DNA from: an uncultured Gammaproteobacteria bacterium
Lineage (GTDB): Bacteria; Pseudomonadota; Gammaproteobacteria; Coxiellales; Coxiellaceae
Assembly: GCA_903870185.1 (NCBI GenBank)
Contig: CAIQCE010000231.1
Coordinates: forward strand, 1 to 5,431
Reading direction: 5' to 3'
DNA: 5,431 nt
Made by a program: the position numbers and the translations under genes. Under the pieces are notes generated by a model, which was not told where the DNA came from, did no database searches, and saw only the letters and a list, made by a program, of their open reading frames with translations. This document shows positions 5,159 to 5,431 of the stretch, piece by piece. Position 1 is the first letter of the stretch. Every line of letters starts with the position of its first letter.

Positions 5159-5431
5159 GTGTCAAAAACCGATGGCCTGATTATTAATGGATGGTGCTTG
5201 CTAGCACATCCATTATTTTTAGATCAATTCGAAACCCTGGTTAAAGAAGTCGAAAATCTTTGCAAAAAATCACCCAACCAATACACGGAAAAAAATGCTA
5301 CAAAACGATTGGCAGCTATTACAAAATTAATTTTTGAAAAAATTCCACAAGACCCCACCTTAGCCGAATATCGACAAGGCAGCACATTAGGCGATGAGCA
5401 CAAACATTGGTTTAGAGCTAAATTTTTTCAG
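5159..5431 (+). CDS. yhaV: Toxin YhaV (RelE-like mRNA interferase), 3' end missing
   Basis: Toxin of the PrlF-YhaV pair; E. coli YhaV is a RelE-superfamily ribonuclease that blocks translation and growth when not bound by PrlF. The window holds 91 codons with no stop, against 154 residues in E. coli. Matching blocks are NGWCLLAHPLF (10-20), LVKEVENL (27-34), NATKRLAAITKLI (46-58), YRQGSTLG (71-78) and WFRAKF (84-89), corresponding to NGWxLxAHPxF, LVxEVExL, ATKxLA, FRxGxxLG and WxRxKF of the E. coli protein. The C-terminal half, with the final beta strands and probable catalytic residues, is outside, so intactness cannot be judged. Start GTG at 5159, two bases after the prlF stop, with GAGGA upstream; a GTG start behind the antitoxin would help keep toxin below antitoxin. 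Confidence 0.9.
   Translation, partial: MSKTDGLIINGWCLLAHPLFLDQFETLVKEVENLCKKSPNQYTEKNATKRLAAITKLIFEKIPQDPTLAEYRQGSTLGDEHKHWFRAKFFQ

Overview
The window (AT-leaning, roughly 40% G+C by eye) looks like chromosomal DNA of a gammaproteobacterium. The best lineage guess is Legionellales (Legionella/Coxiella relatives). That guess rests on protein style: a caa3-type CoxB carrying its own cytochrome c domain, cytochrome c5-like domains, an E. coli-like FolA, and a PrlF-YhaV pair. It is an inference, not a database result.

Left two thirds (1-3899, minus strand): a respiratory operon transcribed right to left. First comes a secreted tetraheme cytochrome c (3899-2367). Then coxB, with CuA plus a fused heme c domain (2327-1152), and coxA, heme-copper oxidase subunit I (1107 to the window edge, 3' end missing). 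Gaps are 39 and 44 bases, so co-transcription is likely. The likely electron path is periplasmic or membrane donors -> tetraheme cytochrome -> heme c of CoxB -> CuA -> heme a -> heme a3/CuB, with proton pumping by CoxA. A good minus-strand promoter candidate lies just upstream of the cytochrome gene.

Middle (3900-4112): a 213-base divergent intergenic region between the operon and folA. It holds the operon promoter candidate, an imperfect 18-bp inverted repeat surrounding it, and a double-hairpin element resembling a common dispersed bacterial repeat. folA (dihydrofolate reductase, plus strand, TTG start) follows.

Right end (4596-5431, plus strand): a 237-base spacer with degenerate GGCAC-containing repeats, then a perfect 18-bp palindrome overlapping a candidate promoter. 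After it come prlF (antitoxin) and yhaV (toxin, GTG start, cut by the window edge), a type II toxin-antitoxin pair.

No tRNA, rRNA, CRISPR array or transposase gene was seen. Nothing here is a clearly new defence or mobile system. The most interesting items are the diheme-plus-duplicated-c5 architecture of the cytochrome and its missing methionine ligand, the PrlF operator candidate, and the repeat-rich spacers.
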